From: JAXDLK01 sp034666665
GTDB taxonomy: Bacteria; Desulfobacterota; Binatia; JACPRU01
Assembly: GCA_034666665.1 (NCBI GenBank)
Contig: JAXDLK010000294.1
Coordinates: 1-9,607, forward strand
Direction: 5' to 3'
Length of the DNA stretch: 9,607 nucleotides
Shown piece after piece: positions 1-9,125 of this stretch. A program made the position numbers and the translations under genes. Under the pieces are notes generated by a model, which made no database searches, was not told the DNA's origin, and saw only the letters and a list, made by a program, of their open reading frames with translations. Each line of letters begins with the position of its first letter. The stretch's first letter is position 1.

Positions 1-10
1 CGGGTGAGGT

Positions 11-367
11 CTACAGGAACCCGAGGTCGAGCTTCGCGGCTTCCGACATCATCTGCGGGTTCCACGTCGGCTCCCACACCACCTCGACCTCGGCACGGGT
101 GACGCCGGGGATCGCGCGGATCTTGCCCTCGACCTCGGGCGGCAGCGAGCCGGCCACCGGACAGGCGGGTGACGTCAGCGTCATCTTCACGTCGACCGCG
201 CCCGCGTCGTCGACCTTGATCTCGTAGATCAGGCCGAGCTCGTAGATGTTCGTCGGAATCTCCGGGTCGTAGCAGGTCTTCAGGGCCTCGACCACTTTCT
301 CCTCGAGAGGATTACCTGTCGCCGCGGCAGGCTCCGCCGCCTCGTCCGGAGTGTCTTCGATGTCCAT
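11..367 (-). CDS. sufT: SufT-like MIP18/DUF59 family Fe-S maturation protein
   Basis: This 118-aa protein belongs to the MIP18/DUF59 family, whose SUF-linked members (SufT) act as auxiliary factors in Fe-S cluster maturation or delivery in the cytosol. Visible family marks are DPEIPTNIYELGLIY at residues 34-48 and TSPACPVAG at 65-73, which holds the conserved Cys69. The C-terminal segment VWEPTWNPQMMSEAAKLDLG (98-117) is typical of the SUF-associated form. The first 20 or so residues are an acidic, Ala-rich extension that does not look conserved. The ATG lies 9 nt after the sufU stop, and the minus strand carries AGGAG overlapping that stop, about 7 nt before the ATG. The start is therefore well supported. 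It is the last gene of the suf operon seen here. Family assignment is firm; the exact role (carrier or accessory factor) is inferred from the operon. Confidence 0.93.
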   Translation of the reverse strand: MDIEDTPDEAAEPAAATGNPLEEKVVEALKTCYDPEIPTNIYELGLIYEIKVDDAGAVDVKMTLTSPACPVAGSLPPEVEGKIRAIPGVTRAEVEVVWEPTWNPQMMSEAAKLDLGFL

Positions 368-376
368 GGCTTGCTC

Positions 377-829
377 CTATTCGGTCGATACGGGGTCGTC
401 GCAGCCCTCGAGCGCCGCGCGCAGCGTATGCCATGCGAGGGTGGCGCACTTCACGCGGACGGGGAATTCGCTCACGCCCGAGAAGACGGCCAGCTTGCCG
501 ACGGACTCGGCGCTCGCCTCGGGGTCGGCGTTGCCGGTGACGAGCGCATGGAATTTTTCGAAGAGCTCCTCGGCTTCGGCAGGCGCCTTTCCCTTGAGCG
601 CCTCCGTCATCATCGATGCCGATGCGGTGGAGATCGCACACCCGGACCCCTGGAAGGCGAGATCACGGATCCGTCCTCCCTCGACGTCCGCGTAGACCGT
701 CACCTTGTCGCCGCAGAGGGGGTTGAACCCTTCCGCGTGCTTCGCGGTGTCGAGCTTGCGAAAGTTCCGCGGCCGCCGCCCATGGTCGAGGATCACCTCC
801 TGATAGAGCTCACGTAGCTCGGAGCTCAC
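377..829 (-). CDS. sufU: SufU zinc-dependent sulfurtransferase (IscU-like fold)
   Basis: This 150-aa protein is SufU. In known systems it accepts persulfide sulfur from SufS by zinc-ligand swapping and passes it to the SufBCD scaffold. The metal ligands are all present: Cys39 and Asp41 in NPLCGDKV, Cys64 in GSGCAIS, and Cys128 in VKCATLAW. The spacing between Cys64 and Cys128 includes the extra segment (roughly 85-110) that separates SufU from the IscU scaffold. IscU would also carry an LPPVK loop, which is absent here. It starts with GTG overlapping the sufS stop as GTGA, which implies translational coupling to its enzyme partner. A further Cys143 near the C-terminus is probably incidental. 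With no SufE or SufA nearby, SufU is the likely sole sulfur relay encoded in this operon. Confidence 0.95.
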   Translation of the reverse strand: MSSELRELYQEVILDHGRRPRNFRKLDTAKHAEGFNPLCGDKVTVYADVEGGRIRDLAFQGSGCAISTASASMMTEALKGKAPAEAEELFEKFHALVTGNADPEASAESVGKLAVFSGVSEFPVRVKCATLAWHTLRAALEGCDDPVSTE

Positions 830-2085
830 GCGAACACCTCCAGCACGTTCTCGATGCCGCGCACGAGCGCCTCGACCTCGCCGCGTGTGTTGTAGAGGCC
901 GAACGAAGCCCGTGCCGTCGCCGCCACGCCGAGCCTCTGCATCAGCGGCTGCGTGCAGTGGTGGCCGACGCGGATGGCCACACCGCTCTGGTCGAGGATC
1001 GTACCGACGTCGTGCGCGTGAACTCCCTCGACCAGGAACGAAAGAACGCCCGCCTTGTCCTGAGCGTTGCCGATGAGCCGCACCTCGGGAATCCGACGCA
1101 CCCGTTCGGTGGCGAATTCCAGGAGCTCGTGCTCGTGCCGGGCCACTGCCTCGCGTCCGAGACCATCGAGGTAGTCGGCGGCCGCACCGAGACCGACGGC
1201 ACCGGTGATGTTCGGCGTTCCCGCCTCGAAGCGTGCCGGCGGCTTCGCATAGAGCGTCTGCTCGAAGCTGACGGAGCGAATCATGCCGCCACCGCTCTGA
1301 TACGGAGGCATCGACTCGAGGTGCTCCCGGCGGCCGTAGAGGACACCGATCCCCGTCGGGCCATAGAGCTTGTGGCCGGAGAACACGTAGAAGTCGCAGC
1401 CGAGAGCGGTCACGTCGACTGCCAGATGCGGCGCCGACTGCGCGCCGTCGACGAGCACCAATGCGCCGCGCTCGTGCGCCATCTCGACGATCCGGGCGAC
1501 GGGATTCACCGTCCCGAGCGCGTTCGACAGGTGCACGACCGAGACTAGCCGCGTCCGCGGTCCGAGCATGCGCTCGAACTCGTCGAGCAGGAGCTCGCCG
1601 TCGTCGTTCACCGGCACGACCCGGAGGACGATCCCGATCTCGTCCCTCAAGATCTGCCAGGGAACGATGTTCGAGTGGTGCTCCATCGTGGTGATCACGA
1701 CCTCGTCGCCGGCCTGCAGGAACTTGCGTCCCCAGCTCGAGGCCACGAGGTTGATCCCCTCGGTCGTGCCGCGCACGAACACCACCTCGCTCGGATCGGC
1801 GGCGCCGAGAAATCTCTGCAGCGTGCCCCGAGCTTGCTCGTACGCGTCGGTCGCGCGCTCGCTCAGCAGGTGCACGCCGCGGTGAATGTTCGAGTAGCTC
1901 TCGGCATCGAACCGGCGGACGGCGTCGAGCACCGCGGTCGGCTTCTGCGCGCTCGCGGCGCTGTCCAGATAGACCAGCGGCTTCCCGTGAACCGTTTCGG
2001 TAAGGATCGGGAAATCGCCGCGGACCCTTTCGACGTCGAATGCGGGCGCGCTCGCAGAGCCGGCGATACGCGGAGAGGCGCTCAT
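826..2085 (-). CDS. sufS: SufS cysteine desulfurase (PLP-dependent, class V)
   Basis: This 419-aa group II cysteine desulfurase converts L-cysteine to L-alanine and holds the sulfur as an enzyme persulfide. The fold-type I aminotransferase domain covers nearly the whole chain. Marks include YLDSAASAQKP (39-49), the PLP-ring-stacking histidine region TTMEHHSN (132-139), Asp213 in VDGAQSAPH, the Schiff-base Lys239 in SGHKLYGPTG, and the catalytic Cys377 in RVGHHCTQP. Cys377 sits in a short loop of the SufS type rather than the long loop of IscS/NifS. RASFGLYNT (392-400) is the conserved C-terminal motif. The reading frame stays open upstream into sufD, but the family N-terminus and the ATGA overlap with the sufD stop fix the start at 2085. 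The stop overlaps the sufU GTG. Its natural partner is the adjacent SufU. Confidence 0.96.
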   Translation of the reverse strand: MSASPRIAGSASAPAFDVERVRGDFPILTETVHGKPLVYLDSAASAQKPTAVLDAVRRFDAESYSNIHRGVHLLSERATDAYEQARGTLQRFLGAADPSEVVFVRGTTEGINLVASSWGRKFLQAGDEVVITTMEHHSNIVPWQILRDEIGIVLRVVPVNDDGELLLDEFERMLGPRTRLVSVVHLSNALGTVNPVARIVEMAHERGALVLVDGAQSAPHLAVDVTALGCDFYVFSGHKLYGPTGIGVLYGRREHLESMPPYQSGGGMIRSVSFEQTLYAKPPARFEAGTPNITGAVGLGAAADYLDGLGREAVARHEHELLEFATERVRRIPEVRLIGNAQDKAGVLSFLVEGVHAHDVGTILDQSGVAIRVGHHCTQPLMQRLGVAATARASFGLYNTRGEVEALVRGIENVLEVFA

Positions 2086-3397
2086 CGCGCTTCCTCCGGG
2101 TCGGCGTCGTCGCGGAAGCGGTTCCACAGCATCTCCTCGAGACGAACCCGGAGCGGCTCGACGCGGATGCGGTTCACGACCTCGTTGGCGAAGCCGTAGA
2201 CCAGGAGATCGCGCGCGCTGCGCTCCCCGATGCCTCGCGAGCGAAGATAGTAGACGGCGTCCTCGTCGAGCTGGCCGACGGTGGCACCGTGACTGCAGCG
2301 CACGTCGTCGGCGAGGATCTCGAGCTCCGGCTTGGTGTCGACCTCGGCGTCGTCCGACAGCAGGAGGTTCCGGTTCACCTGGTGCGCGTCCGACTGCTGC
2401 GCGTCGAGCCGTATCCAGACCTTGCCGTTGAAGACTCCGCTCGCTCGCCCGTCGAGGATCCCCTTGTAGAGCTCCCGGCTCCGGCATCGAGGCTGCCGGT
2501 GATCGATGGCCGTATGGTGATCGACGTGCTGCCTGCCCGCGGCCAGATAGAGGCCGTCGAGCACGCACTCGGCATCCTCCGCCGCGAGCGTGGTCTCGAC
2601 GTCGATGCGGGCGAGCTTCGCGCCGAGAGAGACGGAGCTCGAGAGCAGCTTCGAGCGGGCGCCCTGCCGGGCGACGACACGGGCCACGTGAAAGGCCTCC
2701 GGCGTTTCGACCTGCAGGCGGTAGTGCTCGACCGTCGCCCCCTCCTCGAGCCGGATCTCCGTGACCGCGTTCGTGAAGTACGTATCACCGTCGAAGCCGA
2801 GATGCGTCTCGACGATCGCGGCGCGACTTTCCGGTCCGGCGAGGATCAGCACGCGGGGATGCGACGCGATCGGAGCTCCACCCCCGGTGACGGAGACGAA
2901 GAGCAGGTGGATCGCGCCCGGCACGACCGCCCCGTCGTCGAGGACCACGACGGCCCCGTCGGCGAACGAGGCCGTGTTCAATGCCGTGAACGCGTGACCC
3001 TCGAGCGCGGCGACGCTGCCGAGCTCCGACTCGAGCGCGGACGGCGCCTCGGCGACGGCGACCGCGAGGCTCTTCGCATGAACTCCGTTCGGCAGCGGCC
3101 GGAGAGTCGAAAGATCCTCCCGCCATTTCCCGTTGACGAACACGAGCTCGAGCGCCGACTCGAGGTGAAACGGCCGCAAACGGTCGCGAGCCACGTCCGC
3201 ACCCGCGGTCTCCGCGAGAGGGAGCTCGGCGATCGGAGACACGTCCGTGTACTTCCAGTCTTCGTGCCGCGTGGTCGGCAGACCGAGCTCGCGAAACGCG
3301 GCGCGTCCCCGCTGACGGACGTCCGCCAGCCATCGCGGCTCGTGATCGGCCCCGCCGACGACTTCGGGCGGACCGTCGAGGACGCTCGGAGCCGCAC

Positions 3398-3401
<4 letters not shown>
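2082..3401 (-). CDS. sufD: SufD, scaffold subunit of the SufBCD complex
   Basis: This 439-aa protein is SufD, which pairs with SufB in the SufBC2D scaffold where nascent Fe-S clusters form. The N-terminal marker TTRHEDWKYTDVSP (43-56) is typical of SufD. A beta-helix core of the SufB/SufD family follows. QHVDHHTAIDH (291-301) and ELYKGILDGRASGVFNGKV (310-328) are conserved core segments. The C-terminal CSHGATVGQLDEDAVYYLRS (369-388) includes His371, the likely counterpart of the SufD histidine placed near the SufB-SufD cluster site. The gene overlaps the end of sufC (ATGA) and the start of sufS (ATGA). The order sufB-sufC-sufD matches the proteobacterial order rather than the sufB-sufD-sufC order of many Actinobacteria. 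The length is normal and no damage is visible. Confidence 0.95.
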
Positions 3402-5625
<2,224 letters not shown>

Positions 5626-5630
5626 CGAAT

Positions 5631-5641
5631 CCCTTCCTTCC
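5631..5641 (-). promoter_or_regulatory. Strong purine-rich Shine-Dalgarno of sufB
   Basis: On the minus strand the sequence GGAAGGAAGGG ends 5 nt before the sufB ATG, inside the 26-nt gap after the regulator stop. It is the strongest ribosome binding site in the suf operon and selects the ATG at 5625 over the in-frame upstream extension. The later suf genes mostly rely on stop/start overlap, so high SufB initiation may set the output of the whole coupled set (inference). Confidence 0.7.
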
Positions 5642-5651
5642 GAGTGTCCGG

Positions 5652-6101
5652 TCAGACGCCGACTCGCGCGAGGCCGTCTCCCGCGACCGCAGGCGGCGCG
5701 GGAGCGGCCAGCTGCGCGATCGATACCCCGTCGAGCGCGTCGCGGATCGCACGGTTGATCTTCTGCCAGTGCCCACGAACCGGACAGGTGGGCTCGAACT
5801 CGCATTCTCCCGGAGAATCGATCGTGCAGGCGGTCAGCCCGATCGGACCTTCGAGGGCGCGGATCACCTCGGCGACCGAGATCGCCTGCGGTGGGCGCGC
5901 CAAGCTGTACCCGCCGTTGATGCCGCGGTGCGAGGTGAGGAGTCCCGTCCGAGCCAGGATGCGCAGCAGCTTACTCACCGTCGGGAGCTTGAGATGCGCC
6001 GCGCGCGCGACCTCGTGGGCGTTGTGAACACGTCCGGGGTCATGCGCGAGATGCGTCATCACGATGATGCCGTAGTCCGTGAGTCGTCCGATGCGGATCA
6101 T
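5652..6101 (-). CDS. Rrf2-family Fe-S-sensing regulator of the suf operon
   Basis: This 149-aa protein is an Rrf2-family transcription factor related to IscR, most like the SUF-operon regulators of proteobacteria. The N-terminus RIGRLTDYGIIVMTHLA (3-19) begins the winged-helix domain. The recognition region follows (HEVARAAHLKLPTVSKLLR, 29-47), then the wing with GINGGYSLARPP (60-71). Three cysteines, Cys92, Cys100 and Cys106, then His111, are placed like the [2Fe-2S] ligands of IscR, so it probably senses cluster status. The tail from about 127 on is Ala/Pro-rich and likely flexible. The ATG at 6101 gives the family N-terminus, but the 16 nt before it hold no Shine-Dalgarno. It heads the suf operon and probably represses it and itself when holo. 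DNA-binding and sensing roles are known for the family; the target is inferred from position. Confidence 0.92.
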   Translation of the reverse strand: MIRIGRLTDYGIIVMTHLAHDPGRVHNAHEVARAAHLKLPTVSKLLRILARTGLLTSHRGINGGYSLARPPQAISVAEVIRALEGPIGLTACTIDSPGECEFEPTCPVRGHWQKINRAIRDALDGVSIAQLAAPAPPAVAGDGLARVGV

Positions 6102-6107
6102 ATAAAA

Positions 6108-6131
6108 TGAGACCAGTTCGGTCTGGTTTCA
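6108..6131. promoter_or_regulatory. 24-bp imperfect palindrome: candidate Rrf2 operator or rdgB terminator
   Basis: On the plus strand TGAGACCAG, a 6-nt spacer TTCGGT, then CTGGTTTCA form arms that match at 8 of 9 positions. A second, overlapping inverted repeat, AGACC-N5-GGTCT, is perfect (6110-6124). The element fills most of the 50-nt gap between rdgB and the regulator and ends 6 bp before the regulator ATG. This size and symmetry suit a dimeric Rrf2 protein, so autoregulation is likely. Read on the minus strand, the hairpin is followed at once by TTTTATAT, so it could also terminate rph-rdgB transcripts. Which role holds is not decidable by eye. Confidence 0.6.
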
Positions 6132-6132
6132 G

Positions 6133-6160
6133 AAGGTATCAGGGATCGGGGCTATTTCAA
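6133..6160 (-). promoter_or_regulatory. Possible sigma-70-type promoter for the regulator-suf operon
   Basis: On the minus strand TTGAAA (6160-6155) overlaps the rdgB stop codon and is followed, after 16 nt, by TACCTT (6138-6133). The -35 is good; the -10 is weak. Transcription would begin near 6126, inside the palindrome, which is where a repressor would block initiation. This is inference from spacing only; an upstream rph promoter reading through is an alternative. Confidence 0.3.
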
Positions 6161-6736
6161 GCCCTCGTCACCCTGCCGAGCCATCTCCTCGAGCAGCTGG
6201 CGGGCCGCCTCCGCGCGGTGGCTGCGCACCGCTTTCTCGGCGGAGCTCATCTCCGCAAAAGTCCGGTGCTCTCCGGTGGGAACGAACACCGGGTCGTAGC
6301 CGAACCCATGACGACCGCGCGGTGCGAAGGCGATCTCCCCCTCGCACCTGCCCTCGACGACGATCTCCCGTCCGTCGGGAAATACCAGCGCGATGGCGCA
6401 GCGGAAGCGAGCCGCGCGCCCCGGCGCAGGGCCGAGCTCCTCCAGCAGGCGGGCGATTCTCGCTTCGTCGGACGCGGCGTACCGGGAGGAATGGACGCCG
6501 GGTCGCCCGCCCAGCGCATCGACTTCCAGACCCGAATCGTCGGCGAGCGCTGCCCCAGGGAGCCTCACCGAGAGAGCACGCGCCTTCAGGAGCGCGTTCT
6601 CGGCGAACGTTTGGCCGGTTTCCTCGGGCGCGACGAGCGCCGACGGCAGCCGGAGATCCAGTGCCGAGCCGAGGAGATCCGCGAGCTCCGACAGCTTTCC
6701 CGGGTTTGTGCTCGCCAGGTGAACGACCGGGTTCAC
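6152..6736 (-). CDS. rdgB: RdgB/HAM1 dITP/XTP pyrophosphatase
   Basis: This 194-aa enzyme of the HAM1/RdgB family hydrolyses non-canonical purine triphosphates (dITP, XTP, ITP) to monophosphate and pyrophosphate, keeping deaminated bases out of nucleic acids. The family signature runs from ASTNPGK (8-14) through the acidic metal site ADDSGLEVDAL (65-75), GVHSSRYA (80-87), FRCAIALVFPDG (111-122), GFGYDPVFVP (144-153) and AEMSSAEKAVRSHR (161-174). The frame is open for 184 codons upstream, but the family N-terminus maps to the GTG at 6736, whose bases overlap the rph stop as GTGA. The length agrees with the E. coli enzyme. Pairing with rph is a common bacterial arrangement and suggests joint expression. 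The stop lies 50 nt before the Rrf2 regulator. Confidence 0.96.
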   Translation of the reverse strand: MNPVVHLASTNPGKLSELADLLGSALDLRLPSALVAPEETGQTFAENALLKARALSVRLPGAALADDSGLEVDALGGRPGVHSSRYAASDEARIARLLEELGPAPGRAARFRCAIALVFPDGREIVVEGRCEGEIAFAPRGRHGFGYDPVFVPTGEHRTFAEMSSAEKAVRSHRAEAARQLLEEMARQGDEGLK

Positions 6737-7491
6737 CCGGCCGCGGTCGCCGCCGCCCGTTGCTGCTCCTCGAGCAGCGCGCGGATGCCGTCCCACGCGA
6801 GGTCCGTCAGACGAGTGAGCTGGGCTCGCGAAAAGGCGCGTCCTTCCGCGGTCCCCTGAACCTCGACGAACTCGCCGCCGTCGTTCATCACGAAGTTCAT
6901 GTCGACCTCGGCCGTGGAGTCCTCGGCGTAACAGAGGTCGACGCACTCGACGCCGCTGACGACTCCCGCGCTGATCGCCGCGACCGCGCCGCGAAGCGGG
7001 TCGGCCGCGAGCACCCCCTTCGCCTGGAGGCTCTTGACCGCGAGCGCCAGCGCCACCCAGGCGCCGGTGATCGACGCCGTCCTCGTACCGCCGTCCGCCT
7101 GGATGACGTCGCAGTCGATCCACAGGCTGCGTTCGCCGAGGGCGGAGAGATCGGTCACGGCGCGAAGGCTTCGACCGATCAGCCGCTGGATCTCGTGCGT
7201 GCGCCCGCCGATGCGGCCGCGCGAGGCCTCGCGCTCCATGCGGGTGTGCGTCGAGCGCGGCAGCATGCCGTATTCCGCCGTCACCCAACCTTTCCCGCTA
7301 TCTTTGAGGAACTGCGGCACGCGATCCTCGACCGACGCGGTGCAGATCACGCGGGTTTCGCCCATCTCCACCAGCACCGACCCTTCCGCGTGGCTGATGA
7401 AGCCCGTGGTCATGCGCACGGGACGGATTTGGCCGGGCGCGCGGCCGTCGGGCCGCGCGAATGCGTCGCGCGTGGACGGTCGTTCCGCCAT
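6733..7491 (-). CDS. rph: Ribonuclease PH
   Basis: This 252-aa phosphorolytic 3'-to-5' exoribonuclease trims tRNA precursors using phosphate; active enzymes of this family form hexamers. Recognisable segments are RPDGRAPGQIRPV (13-25), GETRVICTASVEDRVPQFL (44-62), VTAEYGMLPRSTHTR (70-84), the run REASRGRIGGRTHEIQRLIG (87-106), and the catalytic region CDVIQADGGTRTASITGA (126-143). The full length rules out the truncated, inactive form known from some E. coli K-12 strains. The ATG at 7491 is preceded by AAGGAACC on the minus strand, a clear though closely spaced ribosome binding site. A possible TTGAAA (7534-7529) with a weak TACGGG 16 nt downstream lies in the divergent gap. The gene overlaps rdgB by 4 nt and is transcribed away from the sigma-54 activator. 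Confidence 0.97.
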   Translation of the reverse strand: MAERPSTRDAFARPDGRAPGQIRPVRMTTGFISHAEGSVLVEMGETRVICTASVEDRVPQFLKDSGKGWVTAEYGMLPRSTHTRMEREASRGRIGGRTHEIQRLIGRSLRAVTDLSALGERSLWIDCDVIQADGGTRTASITGAWVALALAVKSLQAKGVLAADPLRGAVAAISAGVVSGVECVDLCYAEDSTAEVDMNFVMNDGGEFVEVQGTAEGRAFSRAQLTRLTDLAWDGIRALLEEQQRAAATAAG

Positions 7492-7556
7492 GGTTCCTTG
7501 CTTTCGCCCGTAGCGGCCTGTTACCGTTTTTCAAGCCGCATCGAGGCTTCCGCGAG
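7492..7556. promoter_or_regulatory. Divergent intergenic region between rph and the sigma-54 activator
   Basis: This short gap of about 65 bp separates two oppositely transcribed genes and must carry the rph promoter and perhaps the activator promoter. It is less GC-rich than its surroundings. It holds the rph Shine-Dalgarno (minus strand AAGGAA, 7499-7494) and a TTGAAA that could be an rph -35. An open frame reads through on the plus strand, but its codon choice (TTA, TTT, CTT) differs from the activator body, so I treat it as non-coding. No sigma-54 promoter with correct GG-N10-GC spacing was found. Confidence 0.4.
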
Positions 7557-8564
7557 TTGGACAGCGCTAATATCGAGAGACTACTGATCGGGCAACATCC
7601 CCTGATGCATCGCATCCATTCGCTCGTCCGCAAGGTGGCGGCGACGGATGCGACGGTGCTGATCATGGGAGAGAGCGGAACCGGCAAGGAGCTGATCGCG
7701 CGCGCCGTCCACAGCTGGAGCCCTCGGGAGTCGGGCGCCTTCATCCCGGTGAACTGCGGAGCGATTCCCGCGGAGTTGCTCGAATCGGAGCTCTTCGGGC
7801 ACGAGAAGGGCGCGTTCACGGGGGCGGTACGCACCCGTCCGGGCATGTTCTCCCTGGCGAACGGGGGCACGATCTTCCTCGACGAGATCGGCGAGATGAG
7901 CGCCCCCCTGCAAGTGAAACTGCTGCGCGTCCTCCAGGAGCGCCAGGTCCGCCCCGTCGGCTCGGATCGAGAGATCAAGATCGACGTCCGGGTGATTGCC
8001 GCGACGAACAAGGATCTCGGCGAGGAAGTACGGCAGGGGCGGTTTCGCGAGGATCTCTATTACCGATTGCACGTGATTCCGCTCCACGTGCCGTCGCTCC
8101 GCGAGCGGCGTTCCGACATTCCGCTCCTCGTCGAGCACTTCCTCGCCAAGCTCAACTTGAGGCAGGGCAATGCGGGCCAGTCGAACTCCGTACGCATCAG
8201 CGAGGAGGCGATGGTCCAGCTCTGGGAGTACGACTGGCCGGGAAACGTCCGCGAGCTCGAGAACCTGCTCGAGCGGCTGGTGATCCTCACGGACAAGGAC
8301 ACGATCGAGGTCGACAGCCTGCCGTCGAACGTCCGCTCGTTCGTATCGAGCCGCCACGGCGGGGTGCAGCCGACGCTCGGCGAGGACGGTCTCGATTTCA
8401 ACCGCGCCGTCGAAGCGTTCGAGGACCGCCTGATCGGCGAGGCGCTCCGGCGCACGAACGGCAACAAGCAAGCGGCGGCGAAGCTCCTCGGTCTCAAGCG
8501 AACGACGCTGGTCGCGAAGCTCCGCCGGCGGCGATCGCCCGCGACCTCGGACCTGGTGGTGTGA
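7557..8564 (+). CDS. Sigma-54-dependent activator, AAA+ plus Fis HTH, no sensory domain
   Basis: About 335 aa from the TTG chosen here. This is an enhancer-binding activator of sigma-54 RNA polymerase. The AAA+ domain starts at once with IGQHPLMHRI (11-20), followed by Walker A GESGTGKE (38-45), the sigma-54 contact loop GAFTGA (85-90), Walker B GGTIFLDEIGE (103-113), REDLYYRLHVIPLHVP (164-179) and WPGNVRELENLLERL (227-241). A Fis-type HTH ends the protein (about 288-325, NGNKQAAAKLLGLKRTTL). No receiver, GAF or PAS domain precedes the ATPase. The start is uncertain: an ATG at 7461 adds 32 residues but overlaps rph and lies in atypical codons, while an ATG at 7605 would remove conserved residues. 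The two receivers downstream begin 4 nt after its stop and may supply its missing input. Target promoters are unknown. Confidence 0.9.
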   Translation: MDSANIERLLIGQHPLMHRIHSLVRKVAATDATVLIMGESGTGKELIARAVHSWSPRESGAFIPVNCGAIPAELLESELFGHEKGAFTGAVRTRPGMFSLANGGTIFLDEIGEMSAPLQVKLLRVLQERQVRPVGSDREIKIDVRVIAATNKDLGEEVRQGRFREDLYYRLHVIPLHVPSLRERRSDIPLLVEHFLAKLNLRQGNAGQSNSVRISEEAMVQLWEYDWPGNVRELENLLERLVILTDKDTIEVDSLPSNVRSFVSSRHGGVQPTLGEDGLDFNRAVEAFEDRLIGEALRRTNGNKQAAAKLLGLKRTTLVAKLRRRRSPATSDLVV

Positions 8565-8568
8565 ACCT

Positions 8569-9030
8569 GTGGCTGTAGACGGAGAAAGCCTCGAAGAAGG
8601 CGCGGTGCTCATCGTCGACGATCAGGCGGCGGCCCGCGAGATCCTCACCCGCAAGCTCTCCCGGGAGAGCATCCGAACGGTGACCGCCGACAGCGGGCGC
8701 GAGTGCCTGAAGATCGTGCGCTCCGCCGAGCACGTCGACGTGATCCTGCTCGACGTGTCGATGCCGGAGATGGACGGCATCGAGGTCTGTCGCGAGCTGG
8801 CAAAGGAGGACCGCACCCGGTCGATCCCGGTGATCCTGCTGACGGCGCTCGACGATCACGACTACCAGATCCGTTTTCAGGGCATGAACCTCGGCGTCTC
8901 CGAGTTCATGACGAAACCGGTGAACTGGAAAGAGCTCTTCACGCGCGTCCGCGGCCACTTGCGGTCGCGGGCCCTCGCTCGCCAGATCGATCAGACGCTC
9001 GCAGGGCTCCCCGAACGCGGCGGGGAGTAG
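8569..9030 (+). CDS. Stand-alone response regulator receiver (copy 1)
   Basis: This 153-aa protein is a single CheY-like receiver with no DNA-binding or enzymatic output domain. The phosphorylation site is complete: acidic pair Asp17-Asp18 (LIVDDQ), phospho-acceptor Asp62 in VILLDVSMPEMDG, Thr92 in ILLTALDD, and Lys116 in MTKPVNW. The segment LGVSEFMTKP replaces the usual GADDYL-type sequence. After the receiver, residues 121-147 form a predicted basic helix (LRSRALARQIDQTLAG), which resembles linkers that usually lead into another domain, yet the chain ends here. It starts with GTG 4 nt after the sigma-54 activator stop, so the two genes are probably cotranscribed and coupled. It may modulate that activator in trans or act as a phosphorelay partner; both are inference. 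No cognate histidine kinase is in view. Confidence 0.92.
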   Translation: MAVDGESLEEGAVLIVDDQAAAREILTRKLSRESIRTVTADSGRECLKIVRSAEHVDVILLDVSMPEMDGIEVCRELAKEDRTRSIPVILLTALDDHDYQIRFQGMNLGVSEFMTKPVNWKELFTRVRGHLRSRALARQIDQTLAGLPERGGE

Positions 9031-9125
9031 TGGTGGAGGCCGCCTCAGGCGTGGGGGCCTTCGACTCCGACCGCCTCCCGCCCCTCGACCTCGCGGCGCG
9101 CGCGGAGTAAGGGCGACGAAGCCGC

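Noticed and set aside
2086..2568. N-terminal extension of the sufS frame into sufD
   Set aside because: The added residues are Arg/Pro-rich and unlike any desulfurase. The ATGA overlap and family N-terminus place the start at 2085.
6737..7288. Upstream extension of the rdgB frame into rph
   Set aside because: The extension is low-complexity Arg/Gly-rich sequence in the wrong frame of rph. The HAM1 motif begins right after the GTG at 6736.
7491..7502. TGG...TTGCT on the plus strand, resembling a sigma-54 promoter
   Set aside because: The GG and GC elements are only 8 bp apart instead of about 12, and the site overlaps the rph start codon and its Shine-Dalgarno.
7581..8612. Minus-strand open frame (343 codons) opposite the sigma-54 activator
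   Set aside because: The plus-strand frame has complete Walker A, GAFTGA, Walker B and Fis HTH motifs; the opposite frame has none.
9035..9055. Small inverted repeats (CGCC-TCA-GGCG and neighbours) between the receivers
   Set aside because: The stems are only about 4 bp with no T-run. In GC-rich sequence these are expected by chance and do not support a terminator or attenuator.
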